From assembly GCA_030063045.1 (NCBI GenBank), contig JAQSEB010000082.1:2976001-3040000 (forward strand): 64,000 nucleotides of DNA, in the 5' to 3' direction. A program made the translations under genes and the position numbers. Under the pieces are notes generated by a model. That model was not told the DNA's origin and made no database searches. It saw only the letters and a program-made list of their open reading frames with translations. This DNA comes from Pratylenchus scribneri (taxonomy: Eukaryota; Nematoda; Chromadorea; Rhabditida; Pratylenchidae). This document shows positions 10,253 to 23,013 of this stretch, one piece after another (the first letter of the stretch is position 1; each line of letters opens with the position of its first letter).

Positions 10253-12617
10253 TTCTAGAAAATGTGCAGATTATATAAAAAATACTTGTTTTTGTTAGTT
10301 AAACATAAGCTTGTAATTTTATGTTAGAAATTTGATAGAAATGTGGCGCGAATGAAACTTTTGAGTAAATTTTTAAAATGAAAATTAATATATGTTAAAA
10401 ACATCGTTGGAATCTGTCCTTCCTAATTAAATTTATTTGTTTTGCTATCCAGCAAAGTCGCACAAAATATTATGGCAATTGGTAATGGGGAAGTTTCGCC
10501 CATTTTATTTAATTTAAATAATTTATTATATAAGTACAAAAAATGAATTTGATATTAGGAGGATTTAAAATTTAATTATGATGGCATTGAAAGTTTACAT
10601 TACACTTCTGATGTCTGCTCATTAAATGAATTTAATGATATACATTGTCTCATAAATTCTTCGAAATTTCATATTTTTCGGAATGGTTAATTTGACGTAA
10701 ATAATAATAAACAATTAAGAAATACCGCAGGACTCATTCAAATTTGTAATTATTTATATGTGACCATTAATTTAGAAATTTTTTGGAAAATTCATTTCAA
10801 TTTTGAAATGAGGGCAATTATTATTAGAAGAATTTTGAGTAAATTAATATCAAATGAAGGCCATTATAAATGAATGGAATGAATGAATGGATGATGCCAT
10901 TAATAAAAATCAAAAAATTAGCATTTTGCAATGAAATTCAAAACGAAGTTTAATTTGCCAAAATGTACAAATTCCACAATCCTTGACGGGTTTTGTTCTA
11001 TTTTTGGTCCAATAAGAAAGGGGCTGGGGATAATTTGGGGTTAGGGCCAAGTGCGCCATTGTCCTATATGAGGCAACGAACAATGATCTATGAAAGATCT
11101 TCGTTCCTTTTATATCTGAAAAGTGTTCTATTTGGGTCTGAAATGTGTATCAATATCAAAGTCCAATGGAAGAAACTTTTCCCGTATTTCACAGGCACTT
11201 TACGGATCCCAAAATACTAAAGACCGAATTATTGCAATTTTGTTGAGGCATCAACCATGGTCAAAATTCTTTGCTTTCGTAGACTTCCATGACTTCGATG
11301 CTTGTGGTTTTAATGACAGAATGAATAGAGATTGGCTCGAATAAAATGGCCATAAACGTCAATATCGATTTATTTTATTTAGAAATAATGCTACTAATTC
11401 AATTTATCATCATCATCATCGACCTTGAATTCTTCAGAAAAATGGTATATTGGCATAAAATTGTCAAATTCGAATATAAAAAATTATTCTCATTTATATT
11501 TTTGTATCTTTGTAATTTGTATTGCACATGGGAAGAATTTATGCAATTCTTTTTTATTGTTCCATATTTTCACACAATTTGATGGAATAAAATAAGTTTC
11601 ATTTTACCATTTTCTCACTGAAAACAATATTCCTTTCCAATGAATTAAAAAGCATAAATGTTCATTTGGGCGAATTACCATTCCTGTTAGTTCAAATATA
11701 CACAAGCACATTTAATTAAGTATTCATGCTTTCATTAATTAAGAAATTAAATTTGAAATTTTAATTAATAAATTAATTAATAAAATAAAAATCATATTAA
11801 AAAATATTTGTGTAATTTGTAATATTTTACATTAATGCGATAAATCCTTTATTTCGACTAAATATCATAGTAGTAGAATAATATTATTGCATTCCAACCA
11901 TAATATTATTCATTAATAATTTAGTAAGTTGACATTTCAAAAATATGTTTTATTATTATTATTTATAGCCTTTGATTTCCATTCTTAATTAAAATTGGCA
12001 TTTTCACATTTTGTTTTCTTCCTTTTGTGACTTTGACAATTCCCTGTTTTGTATGAATTATTAAAAATAGCATGCAATAATATTTAATATATTCAACAAA
12101 AACTTTTAATATTAAAGTAAGCAGATACAAATTCATCTTTTCGTGTTTTGAATTTAATATCTTTTATTTGTTATTGGAATAATTTGAAATCATTTAATAG
12201 AAATCCGTGAAAAAATTATTGAAAAAATGAATTTATTAAATTTATTAGTAGTTTTAAAATTAAATTTTATCATATTTTGCTATTCTCTAGACACTAGTAC
12301 ATTTTATAAGAAAGCACTTTAAAATGTTCCATGAATTAATTATTTTTTGCAAATCTAATTAAATATCAATAATCAAATTTTTTAGTGTCAAAAAATTTAA
12401 AGGTAGAAAAATTTACATTAAACTTTTTTATGGCCATAAAACTTAGCCAAATTATGGTTTACTTTGTCTATTTTATTTATTGCAATAACCAACCTATAAA
12501 TAGTAAACCATTTTCCAAGATTTTCAGCCAATTATTTGGATTAAAAATGTCTTTTATTTAATTTTTAAATTATTTTTTTTGCCATATTTTTGTTTCCATT
12601 TTATTTCCGGTTAATCA
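10253..12617. other. Long intergenic region
   Basis: 10253–11387 belongs to the duplicated block. The stretch 10990–11345 is richer in G+C and has overlapping short open frames, but no spliced model or recognisable domain emerged; it may be an old insertion. From 11388 on the DNA is A/T-rich with nothing recognised. Confidence 0.4.
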
Positions 12618-14064
12618 ATGAACAATTCCCTCGCATTTACGCCAACAATGGCGTCAATAATTCCCATTATGCAAGTCAACGATTATTCAAAAATTGTCAC
12701 AGGAATTGACATTGCCCTGACTATTCTCGAATGCATTGTTTACATTCCCACATTACCGATAACGGTTAATTTATAATTTAATTTACATAAAATTAAAATT
12801 TTTATATAAGCAATTTATAAATTTTAATTTCAAAAATACTCAATAAAATATTTTATTTTTTTACAGTTTTTCTGCTCCTACATCATCTTCTCCACTTCCA
12901 TTTTGCATCAAAATTTAAAATGCATTTTACTTGCCCAAATTTTTTATGTCCTACTTTTCGCATTCACTCGCATTTATTGTATTTTTGGCCAATTTATTTC
13001 GCTAAATATTTACTTAACTCAACCAAATTGGGTTTATTTTTCCATATTTTTTGCAATTGTTTTTGGCAATTTAATTGGCCATTTCCTCATTATTGAACGC
13101 ATTTTGGCCACAATTTTCTACAAAAATTATGAACTTTATAAACGATGGGATTTCATTATTTTTTGTATAATTTCAACGGTAATAAAAGTTTATTTAAAAT
13201 TCATATTTTTTTCAGACCTCTTTAAGTTTTGCAAATAGCTATTATCAAATTTATGAGCTCGGTTCTTTGATTAATATTTCGGATATTACTTTATGGACCC
13301 ATATTATTGCCATGTTGGCCAGCTTTATTGAAATTTTTGTATATTTTTTAATCTACAAAATTAAAATTTATCTATTTATTTATTGAAGATATTATCATTA
13401 ATAACATATTTGAATGTGAATAAATTTAAATTTGGAACAAATCCACAAAATGTGCCGGCACTCACTGTTCGCTATCAGGTAAAATTATTACTAATAAAAT
13501 AAATTACTATAATAAATTAATACAAATTGCCCTAAAAAGTTAGAAAAAAAATCATTTGCGTAATAATTCCATTTTTTTTTAGTTAATGGAAAATATTCGG
13601 ACAGGAAAGCAACTAGGCCCCACATTTTTTTGCCATTTCATTAGTGTCTCCCTTTCTTGTTTCATTGTATTGGATTGCCATAATAAATGGTTTATGGAAA
13701 TTAATACATTTATTCTCTCGAATGCCATTTTATTTCTCATCCATTCAATTAACAATTTTTGCATGTCCGCATTTGTCATTTTGTAAGCATTTAAAAAATT
13801 AAATAAATATTTGTCAATATTTTCAGTTTTCATCCAATTTTAAACCGGAATGGACGAAAATTATTAAAAAATTTATTCAAATTTATTTTACCAAAATTCA
13901 ACAAAGTGAGGCCTTCTGATGCTGTCGTTGCAGAAGATTTGGAAATTTGTCCTCTTCCAATTGATGCAAATGGGAAAATTATTCTGGGAACGGCGACAAA
14001 TTCGACACCATTGAAAAATCAAACTGAAACATATTTTCGACAATTATACACAGCTTGGGAATGA
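12618..14064 (+). CDS. Serpentine chemoreceptor, Sre/Srab-like
   Basis: Six exons join in frame and give about 350 residues. The first is 12618–12764 and the last ends at TGA 14062–14064. Typical family marks are IIERILATIFYKNYE after TM3 and LTVRYQLMENIRTGKQL between TM5 and TM6. TM7 ends before FFHPILNRNGRKLLK. The ER..AT...YE and RYQ..EN pattern is shared by Sre, Srb and Srab receptors. Sre/Srab fits best, but the subclass is an inference. The tail is soluble and about 75 residues long. Expected role: chemosensory GPCR. Confidence 0.75.
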
Positions 14065-15210
14065 ATTGGAATTGAATTAAAATTTTTTAAGCAAAAATAT
14101 GACTTTTGGACAAATGAATTTAATAAATTGACAACAATGGCACATATATCTTATATAAAATTAGTATTTGTAGTATTATCAGTTATTTTTTTCAATTATA
14201 TTAATAAATTTATAAAATAGAAAAAGTAATCAATTTGATTTCATATTTCCAAATAAAAAAGGGCAACATTAATAATTTTTCTGCTAGGAGATTTGCATGA
14301 AACAATTGATCAAAATATGAACAAATAAAAATAATATATTTGGATATCATGGAGAAAATGGCAACATTAATGTTTAATTTTTCTACTGACCAATTTTACA
14401 ATTACCAAATCGGAAAATTTATGGGCAAAGTTTAAGAGATTTACATGAACAATTGATAAATAAATATGAACAAAAAAACAATATATTTGTTTTTAGTCCA
14501 AAAATATTCGCTGAAATTGGATACTATATTTATTCAAAATTAATTCACAAGAATAGGAAAATGACAAATGATTTGATGAAAGTTTTCTGAAATTTGCATA
14601 GTTCCCTTCATAATCTCTTTAAATGTTTTGTTTTCATTTCATGGCAGATTACAAAGGGATTGTCAATTATATTGGTGATTTTAGATGCTTTGATTGCATT
14701 TTTAATTTTAAAATAATTTGCATATGTTTTCAAGTGATAATGACAAAGGACAAACAGGAGGCCTTTAAAAATCAGTGAGTATCACTCGAAATTCAATCAG
14801 AATCAAAATTAAATTTAATTTTTTTTTAGAATTTTCTAAAATTTTATTAATATTTAACCAATAGCAATAAAATTAATGAATTATTCACAAAATAGTGTAA
14901 ATTCTAAATTGATAAAATAAAATGCATTCTTGATTTTTTTTGAATAAATTCAAAGTTTAATTAATTTGGTAAAAATTTTGCGACAATTTTTATTTTGGTC
15001 GAATGTTCAAACAAAAAATTGAACATTTTTGGCAAAAAGATCAACTGAATACTTTATATTTTTGCGATTTTTGGGAGCACTTTTTTAATTGATAAAAAAA
15101 TGTACGCATTTTATATTTGCACAATTGTGGTAAAAATTTTGTATTTAAATGGCAACAAATACATTTTAAATTATAATTAAAAAATTAATTAAATATTTCC
15201 ATTAATAAAA
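14065..15210. other. AT-rich intergenic sequence
   Basis: Very A/T-rich, without coding signature. I see nothing else in it. Confidence 0.5.
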
Positions 15211-16769
15211 ATGCCAAAATTTATTTATTTAATTTTCTTCTTTATTTTTGTCCAATCAATTGTGGGAATAAATGTAAAAAATTAAATTTTAAAAAATTAA
15301 AAATAATTTGACATAATTTCAGGAATATGATTTTGACCCAGTGAAATATAAGTAAAAATATAAAAAATTTAATTGGTATTACTAAAATAATTTTTCGTAG
15401 ATTACCATTTCCACCAGTACTCAAACCGAACAATAAATTGGCAAAGGCACAAAAAATTTTAGTCGGCGAATTGAGTGCCCCTGAATCGCTGTTGATTGAA
15501 GGGAACACAATGTATACGGGAACAGCGGATGGAAAATTGTTGAAAATTGTGGACGGAAAAATTGTGGATTCAATCCAATTGAATGGAGGAAGCAAAAACC
15601 AAACATGCGGTAATTAAATTTTTTTCTTGAAATTAATTAAATTGTGAATTTGAAGGCACCTATGAAACACAGCCAATTTGTGGATGGCCTCATGCAATTC
15701 GCCGACTATCGCCCAAATATTTAATTGTCATCGACTCATATTTAGGCCTTTTTCGATACAATTTTGAGAATGGTCAATTAAAAATCAAAAATATTTTTGT
15801 TTGATTATTTAGGAAAAGCTGAAAATTTGATGCCCGGAAATTATTCATTTAAAGTGAAGGGCAAAAATAAACCCGAACAATGCGCACTTTTTAATAATAT
15901 GGATGTGGTCAAAAATGGTTCAATCATTTTAATTTCATGCTGTTCAACAAGGCAAATTCGCATTATATTTTTAAAATTATTTTAATAATAGATGGGACAA
16001 TCGGAGAGCCATTCATGATTTCTTTGAAGGGAGGCCAAATGGAAGGTAACAATGGAATTTATTTGCACAAAAGTAATTAATTTTTTAAATAGATTGATTG
16101 AATACAATGTGACCAGTGGGGAAGCCAAAATTGTTTTGTCCGATTTGAATTTCTCTAACGGTGTCCAAGCCCATCCCGATGGCCAATCCGTCATCATTTC
16201 CGAATTGACCAGAGCCAGAATTATACGGTGAATTCATTTTTTGATGGTTAAATTTATTTTTGTAGATATTATTTTGATGGACCGAAAATGGGCCAAAATG
16301 AAACTTTTGCTGAAAATTTGCCCGGCTTCCCGGACAACATAAAACTTTCGGCTAGTAGGAAAAGTTTTATGATTGGAATGGACATGGCGCGACATTCAGA
16401 ATTGCTGACCACCGTCGAAAAACTTGGCCCATATCCAAATTTACGACAAGGGGCTGTTCTGGTCGAGTCAATAAATTTACAAAAAGAATTAAGATAATTT
16501 TTTTAGTTTATTCCTGAAGAAAATTTACGCTCATTCTTTGGTGCAAATTTGCTGAAAAGATATGGACTTGTGCTTGAATTGGATTTGAATGGGAAAATTA
16601 TAAATGATTGGCAAGACCCAACGGGCACAATCATTCCGGGTGTTTCAGAGGTGACGAAAATTAATTTTGTATTTTATTATTATTTCACAAAATTTAGGCA
16701 AATGACAATGGAACACATTTGATTTTGGGATCAAGTTCGGCTTCCTATATTAGCATTGTTCCAAAATGA
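15211..16769 (+). CDS. Strictosidine synthase-like / APMAP-type beta-propeller protein
   Basis: About ten exons give a protein of roughly 385 residues. The N-terminal MPKFIYLIFFFIFVQSIVG is a signal peptide or anchor. Family marks follow in order: GELSAPESLLIEGNTMYTGT, GWPHAIRRL, RWDNRRAIHDFFEGRPNGRL, LNFSNGVQAHPDGQSVIIS, and NLPGFPDNIKLS. These match the six-bladed propeller of strictosidine-synthase-like and APMAP proteins, in which arylesterase-like activity is reported but the native substrate is uncertain. The intron at 15952–15991 has a GC donor (AG|GCAAAT). Skipping it gives the expected TRWDNRRAIHDF junction, so I trust it. Confidence 0.85.
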
Positions 16770-16993
16770 ATTTTGATATATAAAATTATTCTATGGATTG
16801 TTGCAAAATAAATTTTTTATAAATGAAATGGATAAAAAATTAACATTTTTACATCAAAAAATAATTTTGACTAGAATTTCTTCACATGTTTAACCAGCAC
16901 CAATTGGTTTTAAACAATCCATTTGCTTTTAATACCCATTGATTTTAAATAAATTTTTTGATTTCGATCAATCATAAAATTAAATGATTTATT

Positions 16994-18715
16994 TTAATAT
17001 GTCATTGATTTGTTAGTGGATAAACCACCCATAATTTGGACTTGTGTTTTCCATTCTTTTTTCGCGAATTTTCCCTTCAAAAATGCATTCATCCAAGGGA
17101 ATGTTTCCTTTCGAATATCATCGCTGACAATCAATAAAAGCCAAGGTTGGCTTAAAACGCGCAAATCATTGATCCAAGGTAATTGGGAATAAATGTAATA
17201 AAACGAATCATTGTTGTTGAAAATGGAACTGAGAAATTGGGGAAACCACATTCCATCCCTCATCATAAACATAATTAACTGAAATAAAAGAAATTGTATA
17301 ATTGGATTATTTGATATGGATTCTGTATTAACTAATTTGGCTAAAAAACATTGAAAATGCCGAAACCGAAAAATAGCACATATTGCTAAAATAATTATCC
17401 TATTTCCTCTATTGAAGCTCCCCTTTAGAAATTGGAAGGTCTCTGAAAAATAGTAGCAAAAACAGGGGACACTAATAGAGGAAATATGGTAGGTTTAATG
17501 GTTTGTCCTACCTTAACAAACCATTCACCCAAAAGCCAAAACCCAATTGGACCTAGCTCGTCAAGATGTATCGATTGATATATAATTTTACAAGGTTTGT
17601 TTAAATTTAAACGGTTTAAAGTTTAAATTCTTTTCCACTTTTTGCTCAAAATATTAGTATTGGTTAAACTCAAATCAAAAATAATCAAATGATGCCTCTC
17701 GACGAGATCTATTTATTGAATGAAAGATTGAGTCCAGGATATACTTTTTGGTATTTTCATAATCATTTTTGTCAATTTCAATGTTTTTTTTGGCAAATTA
17801 AATATTGTATTTTCTATTTCCCATTTACCAACCTGAAATATGAGAGAGGAGGAGAGCATTGCACTCATTACGAGGGAAATAATGGACAAATTTCGTTCCA
17901 TTTTGCCAATTAAATTATTTGTTGAATTTGCCGTACTCTTTTGCTTAATTTGGTAAATTTTGTAGAAAGTGGCAATATTGAATAGGAGACAAACAGCCAA
18001 ACAAAATCCATTCACATAAATTGTTGTCAAATTTAAATCCAACTTTAAAAATTATTCAGTTTATTATTTTAATTCCAAAAATATTTCTATTCTGATGCCT
18101 ACATCGTAAATTGAGGCATTCGTCAGCATCATCACCGGCAAATAACCCTTCCCGGGATCATTGAACTGCAATTGCATAAATTGGCCATCATCAAACAAAT
18201 ATTGAATGGTCAATGGGATTGGCAATAAATGTGCAATAAAAACATGCCAAATCCATGAAATCTTCCATAACTGAAATATTTCTTATATTTTAATCATTTT
18301 TCAGGAAAATAACTCTTTGCTGGCTAAAAGGAATCCAAACAGCAGTGAGCCGATTCAACGAAATGGAAATATGCAGAAAATCCTGCTGATATGCAGTGTA
18401 AAAAACGGTGAAGCCGGCAAAGGCAATCCATTTGCCTGAAGGCAAATTCGGAAAAATGTCAGCCGTCGGCGAGCAAATTGGAAGAACGTAGAAAATCCAA
18501 ACAACAAAATAATTGAGCAAATTCTTGGGAATAAATTTAAAATGACTCAAAAATGGTTTACGGATTACCGAAATCCCGATAATGATGAGGAAACGGTAGA
18601 ATGGATGTTGGGAAAAGGCTGGCTTGCTTATGAGGACAAAAACAATTCGAATGTAAATTGGAATTGAAATCCATTCAAAGATGAGATAGGCGAAAAATGC
18701 TCCAATTGAAATCAT
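16994..18715 (-). CDS. Serpentine chemoreceptor, Srg/Srv-like
   Basis: On the minus strand about five exons encode roughly 330 residues, from ATG at 18715 to TAA at 16994. TM1 is AYLIFEWISIPIYIRIVFVL. The TM3 end, FLHISISLNRLTAVWIPFSQ, carries the SLNR.TAV..P motif of the Srg/Srv group. The C-terminal QPWLLLIVSDDIRKE also fits. The last intron (about 17288–17830) is over 500 bp long and holds repeat relics: an inverted pair of CTATTTCCTCTATT/AATAGAGGAAATA and two copies of the CTCGAYGAGAT motif. Confidence 0.75.
17398..17500. repeat. Short MITE-like inverted repeat in an intron
   Basis: CCTATTTCCTCTATTgaagctCCCCT at the left pairs with AGGGGacactAATAGAGGAAATATGG at the right. About 100 bp in all, inside the last intron of the Srg/Srv-like gene. 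It relates in sequence to the element at 7733–7975. Confidence 0.5.
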
Positions 18716-21066
18716 CGAAAATCTACAATTAGAATAAAAATAAAATTTTAAATAGCTTCATAAATTAAATATTCCTTATTAAAATTAAATAGAAAAAGAA
18801 TTCCGTGAAAAATTTCAAGAAAATTTTTCTATAAATTGAGCATTAACTCCAAAACAAGGGAGAGCCAAAATTTCGAATATATACGAAATTAATTCATGCA
18901 ATTCGTGTCCATTGTGAAATGCCATTAAATTTTTAAAGATTCTTTGACCCCACACGAACATGAACACGAACAACAAACATTGACACGAACACGGACATTT
19001 TTATTGTGTTTAAAGCTTAAAAATGGTTTATTTTTAAATGAAGCAGTAATCATTTTAAATGGGGGCTAACTTATTAAAATTTTTAAGATTTGTAAAGATT
19101 GTATTATTGTCTTTTTATTAATTTTATAGCAAAAGATTGTTTAAATTTGTTCGTGGGTGGCAAAAGATAAAATATTCCAGTGAATAGGTGACATTTATTT
19201 CTCAAAATTTCAATTTTTAGAACAGTTTTATTATAAGATAGCAATTGGCTCTCATAAAAATGGCCAAATTGGACTTTGTCTTGCCTATTCTACCATATAA
19301 TAAATAAAAGGTGCAATTGTTAACCATCAAATCCTAATAAATTGACCGGTGTTTTTTCTGGGTATTATATCTAATTAAATTTAAGAGGTATTTCCATTTA
19401 TTTATCAGCTTCTTGTTTGCACCAATCTCCTATGCAAATGCCAATTTTGCACTTGTTCCAAGCAATGAGAGAGTAAAATAATATATTATGGGGTCGAGTT
19501 CGTTCAATTGCCAATTCTAATAAATTTAAATTCCACCTTTCATCCACTTACCAATATTCCCCAAATTAATTTAATAATATATAATTTAAAACTAAATGAT
19601 GTAAATTCATAAATTTCGGAATTAGCTGGGGATTTGTCTAGCCTAGTCTGTAATTATGACTCCATTACGTGGGTGAAATTAACAAAGAGAAATGACAACA
19701 GGAAAAAAATCCATCAAAAAAATGGACGCATCAAATTGGCCGATGAAATAATCGAATTCTTCAAATGAGGGTGATTTATAATTTAATTTGAGCAGCAGAT
19801 TTTTACATCAAAAATCCATTCAATGGCATTCTTTTCGGTTCAGCTTCAACAATAATCAACAAAATTGTGTTGGATTGTCCAAATGACTGTGATTTTTGAG
19901 AATGACCACCATTTGTCGTATACAAAGGGCGGAATAGAGGAATCCAAGGAGAATGAATGAAGTGATTTTTGGGAGAATTTTGAGGGGAATGAAATTTATT
20001 TGGATTAGAAGGCGGATTTGATATGAAAATTTCGGGCTACATTTAATTGTGCCATTCTCGATGGCGGCAATTTTCACATCCATTCAACAATTCCCCCATT
20101 TTTATTTGATCAAGTAGGAATTTTCTGTTAATAAAAGATTTCGAAAAAATTTAAATTTATTTTTAAAATATATTATTTTTATTTTTAAATAATTTTTTAT
20201 CATTTTTATGCATTTTTGTAAAAATTAAATAGAAAATTGCGATTTTAATTCAAATGACATTTGACTGAAAAATGAACATTAATTCATAATGCGGGGCTTA
20301 TTAAATAAGAAACAAGGAATTATTAGGATTAATTGTTTTGGTTCAAATTGAACTTCTTGTTGGATTTGGAGTGTAAAATATAATTGATAAGCACAACAAA
20401 TGCTTAGTTAAATTAATATAATATTCACAAATCAAAAAATAATCATTAATTGATTTGCTCGTCTTGGGATTTGAAACAACAAAAGAAAAATGAGACAAAT
20501 GGCCTCAAAATGAAGGGAAAATGGGTCACAAAAAAAAATAAAGATTTGATGATTTTGCGCGAACGAGAACATTTTTGAATGAAGAAAATGTTGGAAAGAA
20601 CATGGTAGAAGGAGAACATGAATGAAGAATTAATAAAGTGCAAAATAATCAGAAATTATTTGGTGAATTATGGAATAGTTAAATTAAAAAATAGAGAAAA
20701 TTGGAGATTTTAGGTGTGAAAAAAAAAAGAAAAAATTAGTGCAACATAAAAAATTGAAACATTAAAAATACAAAACACCACAGAAGTAAGATGCATTAAA
20801 ATAAATAAATTTAAATGAATCTATCCTTTTAAATTTATTTTTGTAATAAATGAGAATATAAAATTTTAAAAAATTTGAATTTGAGTCGGTCCTGAGAAAT
20901 AATAATAAGAATTATCTATTATAAGACCTCGTCTAACAAAAGTGCAGAATTGCTGGTTTTAGGTTTAATTAATATTTTGATTCTTTGAAATTAAAATATC
21001 AAAAATTAAATTGATCAACAAATCAAAATATCCAAAAAAGATAAAATGATTGAGGATTTGTGGAAT
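18716..21066. other. Intergenic region
   Basis: 18950–18995 has an imperfect array around CACGAA. A minus-strand frame at 19856–20083 (75 codons) has some non-random composition but no splice partner or domain was found. The rest is A/T-rich. Confidence 0.4.
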
Positions 21067-23013
21067 TTACAAACGTTCAAAATGTTGTTGGTCAAAATTG
21101 TCCACCGATTGTTCATGATGCCGTTGCTGTCTTTGTTGTTCAATTATCAAACTTGGCTCACTGCTTGCCCTTTTTATTTGCTTTTTGGCGGCCAAACCAA
21201 AAAAGTCCTCATCCTCTTCATTTATTATGGGAACTTCATCTGAAAATAAATAATATTTTTTAATTGAATAATTTTGTTCTGACCATTTTGCTCCTTTTCA
21301 TGTTGCTTTTGGCGCAATGCCTTGAAATGTTGTTGTTGAAGGGAACAACCAAAACCCAATCGGCCTTTCATTCGCCTCTTTTGTAGTTGCTTCTTTTTGA
21401 GTCGCCGACTTAAACACATCAATTGGGTGGCATCACGAATTGTCTTTAAAAATTAATGCTAATAATTTATTCCAATAATTAATTCCTCACAATTGGGAAG
21501 ACCATTTCACCATCCATCATTTGTCCTTCAATTTGCCCATTCTTTTCCATTTCCTCCTCTTCCCTTTCTTCACTTAATTCTTCATCATCCGTTGTGTCCT
21601 CCTCATTTTGATTGTGCCCAAAATTGGCTGCCAGCTTTTGTAAATGTTTTGCGCTCAATTTCAGCGATTTTCCACTCTGTGAAAAGTCCAAATTTTGTGG
21701 GGCCAATTCTTCCACAATTTCCAATTTGCATTGGCAACATTTTTGTGCCACTCCATTCGATTCCAATTGTTCTTTTCGCTCCTCTTCCGGTGTCAATGTC
21801 ACACTGTCCGTGCTGCCATTCTCCTCCGAATTTTGTTTGTTCAATTTGTTGGAATATCCAAATCTGCAAGTTTCCCAATATTTTCCCCCAATAATCCTCA
21901 TTTTTGTACTCACTGATCGCCCAATTGCACTTTTTGAATGACATTTTCCACTTCTCCCACCACATTCGTAATCACTCGACTCGACCAACGATGGCGGCTA
22001 ATTCGATGCACTCCAACCATTTTCTCGGCCATTTTGTCCACTGTTGGAACTACTAAAATATTTAATTAAAAATATTTTAAAAAATAATTTTCACCGGCAG
22101 CTGCTTCCAAATCCAATGAATTTTCCATACAACAAACTCGCAATTTATCATAAATGCAAAGGAATGGTGCCCGCTGATTGGGTTTCCGTGGCAAAACGAC
22201 AAAAAGAATAAGTTGGGCAAAAGCCAACAAACTGCCAATTCCATTTGGAGTCTTTAAAAAATCAAAATTAAATGTGAAATATTTTTGACATTTTTGCTTA
22301 CAATCAAATAAAAATCCCAAACAAGCAATCCATAGAGGAACCATTCCGAAGAGACAAGGAAATTGGCAATGCAAAGAGGCAATGGAAGAGTGGAAGTTGC
22401 CCGACGACGAATTACAACGCGCTAAAATTATTGAAAATATTTTGGCATTTGAAAATGCATTTTTCGAACCAATCCGGCCAATGGAGCTGCAAAATCGGCG
22501 GTGTTCAAAGTCATGCAAATGAAACCCAATGGATGGAAAACTTTATGCCCGAAAAAGTGGACCAAAGCAACCAAAGAGGCACAAATGGTCACCAATAGGG
22601 CAACTTTGATGGAAATCCAAAACTGAAAATATAATTTGATTAATTTTTGTTAAATTTAATTGAATTATTTACCTTATTTTTGGTCATAAACCAGTAGAAA
22701 ACAGTGTAGGTTGAGTAAAGCACAATTTGTGCCCCAGTCACGTACAAAACGGTTTGATCCTTTTTCAAATAGCCATAAACACACCAACAAGTCCCACCAA
22801 GGACGCCCATCAAAAATGGGGCACCGCTGATTTCGCTGGTGTCTTTTCGTTTCCAAATTTGCCGACAAATTGGACTAAAATTAATTTTTTATTTAATTTT
22901 TTATTAATTTTTGTTGCTCACATTCCGCAGAAGAATAATCCAACGGTAGTGATGAATGCCAAAATGGAAAGGAATTTAAGGAAAGTGAATTCCCCATCGA
23001 ATGCTTCAATCAT
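21067..23013 (-). CDS. SWEET sugar transporter with extended C-terminal tail
   Basis: Nine exons on the minus strand give about 500–530 residues. The first half has two MtN3/saliva repeats. Repeat 1 reads [20 protein letters not shown] followed by [20 protein letters not shown]. Repeat 2 reads [20 protein letters not shown], then [20 protein letters not shown]. These match 7TM SWEET uniporters, which move mono- or disaccharides across plasma or endomembranes. SWEETs are usually 200–300 residues. Here a soluble tail of more than 200 residues follows, with KCCQCK, an acidic Glu/Asp run, a basic stretch ([15 protein letters not shown]) and a Gln/His-rich end. The tail exons stay in phase, so it is probably real. 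Confidence 0.85.

Larger units (their letters stand above)
5140..11387. repeat. 6.25-kb direct segmental duplication, copy 1
   Basis: The whole block reappears at 56634–62881, same orientation, offset 51,494 bp. Introns, intergenic DNA and coding DNA are identical wherever compared, and ORF translations agree in all frames. The match breaks abruptly: 5139 A versus 56633 C at the left, and 11388 A versus 62882 G at the right. It contains two complete genes. Confidence 0.9.

Noticed and set aside
11346..11582. Ile/Phe-rich frame as a membrane protein
   Set aside because: Composition equals the AT-rich background and it straddles the duplication border.
18950..18995. CRISPR-like or satellite array
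   Set aside because: Only a few imperfect CACGAA units without spacers; a simple repeat in a eukaryotic genome.
21493..21894. 133-codon plus-strand frame
   Set aside because: It is antisense to the SWEET tail exon, whose minus-strand reading is in phase with neighbouring exons.
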